From a virus, in IMG/VR virus record IMGVR_UViG_3300017963_000559, positions 1 through 32,620 of that record: a stretch of DNA of 32,620 nt; one strand, written 5' to 3'. Shown here piece by piece: positions 29,993-32,620 of the stretch (its first letter is position 1; each line of letters starts with the position of its first letter). The translations under genes and the position numbers were made by a program. The notes under the pieces were generated by a model that ran no database searches, had not been told where the DNA came from, and saw only the letters and a program-made list of their open reading frames with translations.

Positions 29993-30927
29993 CAATACTC
30001 CGTTATTGATGATGATTCAGATCCGGATGAAAAGTCTATTTTCATAAGACCATAATCAACATAGCGCATATAAACATCCGAATCACTAGCACAGTTAACA
30101 ACAACAGGTGCATCATCGAACGTAAGGCCAAGCTTTGATACATCTGGTCTATTCCAGAATTTTGATTTTGCCGATGACGCACCATAACTTGTATCGGAAG
30201 ATCCAACAGCATCTAAAGAATAAATACTTGCCGATGTGTAAATAAAATCCATTTTATCCTGTCCATTTGCGTCACTATCGGAGATGACAGAATTTCCGGC
30301 AAGGTTAATTCCGTAAAGAGCCTGGTACTCTTTCCATTCGTCACCACGAGCTTTCCAATCTGTTTTAGTTTCAAAAGAAGCGTCTGATTTAATGGCAAAC
30401 GACTCAATAAGACACCAATCAATTGATGTTAGATTGGATTCCATCGCGTTAGGATTCCACGTTGTATTTGGATAGGACGCGTCGTTTTCTGTGCCAAGAA
30501 TATACTGAGCTTTCCACGCATTGGCAAAACAGATCATCTCATTTGAATGAATGTAATCAACCTTTGCGTTAAACGCTTCGCGACTGTTTGTTGTTGCTGT
30601 TCCATAATCGTATCCGGCTTCGTCCATAAAAATGCCATCAATGTCAAGAGTTTTCCACTCATCGACTTTAGTTTTGAAATTAGAAAACGTTTGATTAACT
30701 GTGACATAACCGAAAATTTGAACATCTGGATTTAACGCTTTAACTCGTGGAAGAATAGACTGTGTATTTGAATAGTCTCCGTGTGATGAACTTTGAATCC
30801 CGTCTCCTATCACCAAAAGATGATACTTAGCAAGCTCTTGTGCGACCTTTTCATTTGTCCAGCTATTTGTTGCTGAATTAAAAGAATTTAACCATCCGTA
30901 GTATACCAATAGATTTTTGGGTTTCAT
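29992..30927 (-). CDS. Glycoside hydrolase-like TIM-barrel protein
   Basis: A 311-residue protein. The pattern LLVYYGWLNSFN, then LLVIGDGIQSSSHGDYSNTQ, then IFGYVTVNQ and DIDGIFMDEAGYDYG (D102, E103), then MICFANAW and CLIESFA is that of a TIM barrel with carboxylates on successive strand ends, as in spherulation-specific family 4 / GH114-like putative glycosidases. Such domains occur in phage fibres and depolymerases. The ATG at 30927 with GGGAG upstream is chosen over an earlier in-frame one. No signal peptide. It is encoded between the methyltransferase and terminase genes. Confidence 0.65.
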   Translation of the reverse strand: MKPKNLLVYYGWLNSFNSATNSWTNEKVAQELAKYHLLVIGDGIQSSSHGDYSNTQSILPRVKALNPDVQIFGYVTVNQTFSNFKTKVDEWKTLDIDGIFMDEAGYDYGTATTNSREAFNAKVDYIHSNEMICFANAWKAQYILGTENDASYPNTTWNPNAMESNLTSIDWCLIESFAIKSDASFETKTDWKARGDEWKEYQALYGINLAGNSVISDSDANGQDKMDFIYTSASIYSLDAVGSSDTSYGASSAKSKFWNRPDVSKLGLTFDDAPVVVNCASDSDVYMRYVDYGLMKIDFSSGSESSSITEY

Positions 30928-30940
30928 ATAAAGCTCCCTT

Positions 30941-32161
30941 TTATAGTTTAACATGCTTTTTACCAGAAAAAGCTTCCCAGCGTTCTATTATAACCTGAAC
31001 ATAATGAGGATCTATTTCCATGCCGTAGCATTTGCGAGAAGTTTTTTCGCAAGCTATGAGAGTTGAGCCAGAACCAAGAAATAGATCAAGAACTAGCTGA
31101 CCTTTGTTAGAACTATGTTTTATTACGTGCGAACATAACTCTGTAGGTTTCTGAGTAGGATGCCCTAGACCTTCAGTAGCTACATGTATTTTATTAAAAT
31201 TCCAAGATGCTAGTGCGTGACCGCTATCGGGGAAATTAAAAACGTGTTTACCTATAGTAAAATAGCAACACAGTTCACTATTCCAACTCCAATGACGTTT
31301 CATTAAAGACGGCATTGGGTTTGGTTTAGACCAAACATTCCAGCCTGTAAATTTAGCCCAATCCGACAAGCCTTCTACTATTCTAGAAAACAAAAAATGA
31401 CTACACCATATGTATACACTTCCGTTTTCTATGATACTTTTTATTTGTTCTAACGCCTTCTCAATTTCAAAACCCTTATCCCAATCTGAATTTTTTAAAT
31501 CATTCATGGCCCTTGAAACCGACGCAGCAACGTTTTTAGAATTAGACGCTACGTTATACGGCGGATCAGTAAAAACCATATCAGCTTTTTGACCGTCCAT
31601 TAGCCTATCAACGTTTTCTTTCACGGTACAATCAGCGCATAAAACCCTATGATCACCTAGTTGAAATAGATCGCCTGGTTTCACCCAAACATCTTTTTCC
31701 TCAACATCGGGAACCTCGTCGGGATCGGTTTGACCCGATATGTCACCCGAAAATCCGATAATGTCATCAAGCTGGTCTTTTTCAAAACCTAAAATATCAA
31801 GATCAAAATCCTCGGATTTTAAATCAAGAATATCAAGCTTTAAAAGCTCATCGTCCCATTCCGAATTGAGGGTAAGCTGATTATCCACAATACCGTATGC
31901 TTTGGCCTGTGTTGGCGTTAAATGCTTTAGGTATATACACGGCACTTTTTTAAGACCGAGCTTTTCGGCGGCCATTACGCGCCCGTGTCCGGCTATTATT
32001 GTCGAATCGTCTTTTAAAAGAACCGGGGAATTAAAGCCGAATTCTTTGATGGACGCTGCAATCTGAGATACCTGATTTTGCGAATGTTTTCGTGCATTTC
32101 TGGCATATGGAATTAGCCCAGAAAGCTCACGATATTCAATGTTAAGTTCCAAAGTGTTCAA
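30941..32161 (-). CDS. ParB-domain DNA adenine/cytosine-N4 methyltransferase
   Basis: A 406-residue fusion. Residues about 8-95 are a ParB/Srx-type N-terminal domain (IPYARNARKHSQNQVSQIAA, GHGRVMAAEKL). Residues about 155-400 are an amino-methyltransferase with DPPY at 199-202, HPTQKP at 334-339 and the AdoMet motif FLGSGST at 361-367, in the order typical of beta-class enzymes. It probably methylates phage DNA to evade host restriction. The ParB part has no parS-binding HTH. The first codon is TTG with AAGGA close by; a TTG three codons later (32152) has better spacing. Confidence 0.85.
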   Translation of the reverse strand: MNTLELNIEYRELSGLIPYARNARKHSQNQVSQIAASIKEFGFNSPVLLKDDSTIIAGHGRVMAAEKLGLKKVPCIYLKHLTPTQAKAYGIVDNQLTLNSEWDDELLKLDILDLKSEDFDLDILGFEKDQLDDIIGFSGDISGQTDPDEVPDVEEKDVWVKPGDLFQLGDHRVLCADCTVKENVDRLMDGQKADMVFTDPPYNVASNSKNVAASVSRAMNDLKNSDWDKGFEIEKALEQIKSIIENGSVYIWCSHFLFSRIVEGLSDWAKFTGWNVWSKPNPMPSLMKRHWSWNSELCCYFTIGKHVFNFPDSGHALASWNFNKIHVATEGLGHPTQKPTELCSHVIKHSSNKGQLVLDLFLGSGSTLIACEKTSRKCYGMEIDPHYVQVIIERWEAFSGKKHVKL

Positions 32162-32187
32162 TCCTTAAACGATTTAGGTGTTCATAG

Positions 32188-32230
32188 TTTAGGCATGTTT
32201 AGATCAAACATATCAGCGAATTAGCCTAAA
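32188..32230. promoter_or_regulatory. Nested inverted repeats in the divergent control region
   Basis: ATGTTT-AGATC-AAACAT (32195-32211) is a perfect palindrome around five bases. It is flanked by TTTAGGC (32188-32194) and GCCTAAA (32224-32230). It lies between the methyltransferase gene (minus) and the plus-strand zinc-ribbon gene, the only divergent pair at this end, so it may be an operator for either transcript. No confident -35/-10 pair was found by eye. Confidence 0.35.
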
Positions 32231-32352
32231 TTCCAGATTTTTTTAAAATAATGTCCAATCGTTAAACAGTTACAAAATCGTAACCGTGCGAATATTCGAC
32301 ATATTTTATTGGATCGGTTTATGCATCAATAATAGTAAAAGGAGGGGATATC

Positions 32353-32550
32353 ATGGAAAATAAAATCAAATGCACGGCGTGCCTTAGATCAATAGATATA
32401 GATAAGAGCGTTGAAATGCCCTTTGAAAAAGGCAAGCGATCAGAAAAAATGAGCATTTGTCTTGAATGCGCTGAAATCATGGATGATTTTGCAATTGAAA
32501 CAATATCGCAACTTATAGAAAAGATTAATGAATTTAACCCCAGGTCGTAG
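32353..32550 (+). CDS. Small zinc-ribbon protein, plus strand
   Basis: A 65-residue protein with CTAC at residues 8-11 and CLEC at 36-39, a plausible zinc ribbon, followed by an acidic helix (AEIMDDFAIETISQLIEKINEF). AAAAGGAGGGG lies at the right distance before ATG, the strongest ribosome binding site on the plus strand. It is transcribed away from the packaging and structural operon. A hairpin overlaps its stop. Possibly an early regulator; family not identified. Confidence 0.7.
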   Translation: MENKIKCTACLRSIDIDKSVEMPFEKGKRSEKMSICLECAEIMDDFAIETISQLIEKINEFNPRS

Positions 32551-32591
32551 CCTGGGGGATTCCTGCAATAAAAATCAAAATTCGTTGCAGG
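32538..32591 (+). terminator. Two hairpins after the zinc-ribbon gene
   Basis: CCCCAGG (32538-32544) pairs with CCTGGGG (32551-32557), overlapping the stop codon. A second pair, CCTGCAA (32562-32568) and TTGCAGG (32585-32591), surrounds an A-rich loop and is followed by GTGATTTTA. The tandem arrangement after the last plus-strand gene suggests transcription termination, although no run of five Ts follows the first. Confidence 0.45.
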
Positions 32592-32620
32592 GTGATTTTA
32601 CCATGTGAAAACTTACCGAA

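Noticed and set aside
30941-32161. The ParB-domain gene as the ParB partner of the parS-like site
   Set aside because: It carries a methyltransferase with DPPY and FLGSGST, and no HTH domain that could read parS; the N-terminal motif is GHGR, unlike the GERR box of partition ParB.
1-32620. tRNA, rRNA or integrase/attachment site
   Set aside because: No cloverleaf, rRNA or recombinase signature was seen by eye; a tRNA scan could still find a divergent one.

Overview
The window is almost entirely a tailed bacteriophage (or prophage/phage-plasmid) genome of siphovirus type. A full head-tail-lysis gene set runs right to left on the minus strand. It comprises terminase small and large subunits, portal, two head/tail-completion-type proteins, scaffold, major capsid, decoration proteins, connector and terminator, tail tube, a tail assembly chaperone with a -1 frameshift, tape measure, tail-tip proteins, fibre-like proteins, and a lysis region with a zinc amidase. 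The host is most likely Gram-negative: several proteins have signal peptides or lipoboxes, and the endolysin is a compact amidase with no Gram-positive cell-wall-binding domain. AT-rich DNA, many Shine-Dalgarno-led overlapping genes and some TTG starts are seen. The species cannot be read from the sequence; a Bdellovibrio-like or other 'deltaproteobacterial' host is only a guess from the style of the secreted fibre-like protein.

Layout. 1-508: no convincing gene; a GC-rich structured segment, an extended -10 promoter and a terminator-like hairpin. 515-733: one small plus-strand phage gene. 675-4083 (minus): early accessory operon with RuvC-like resolvase, a small membrane protein, a small lipoprotein, three tandem Ser/Arg/Trp-repeat microproteins, an LSm-like phage protein, zinc ribbons, a DUF7694-like protein, a possible PD-(D/E)XK nuclease and small unknowns. 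4084-4230: a control region with a strong terminator and a perfect 16-bp parS-like palindrome. 4231-5633 (minus): recombination operon (HTH regulator, RecT-like annealase, SSB-like protein) behind an operator-like inverted repeat. 5795-8020 (minus): lysis and lipoprotein region. 8039-14405: fibres and tail tip. 14405-24195: tail and neck, plus decoration genes. 24410-29992: head genes and DNA packaging. 29992-32161: a TIM-barrel glycosidase-like protein and a ParB-domain DNA methyltransferase. 32162-32352: divergent control region. 32353-32550: a plus-strand zinc-ribbon gene.

How it works together. RecT-like annealase, SSB-like protein and RuvC-like resolvase form a small recombination kit. 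No polymerase, helicase or integrase is visible here, so replication must lean on the host or on genes outside the window. The most notable items are: (1) an exact TGTTTCACGTGAAACA site, the classical chromosomal ParB-binding parS, in the early control region; (2) three tandem paralogous Ser-X dipeptide microproteins built from in-frame hexanucleotide repeats and coupled by ATGA overlap to an LSm-like gene; (3) a G/GT-type -1 frameshift at GGGAAAC in the tail chaperone; (4) a domain shared between the tail tube and a tail-tip protein, and several small beta-rich virion proteins that look like paralogues. Starts given below were chosen by Shine-Dalgarno position and gene overlap, so some differ from the longest open frame.
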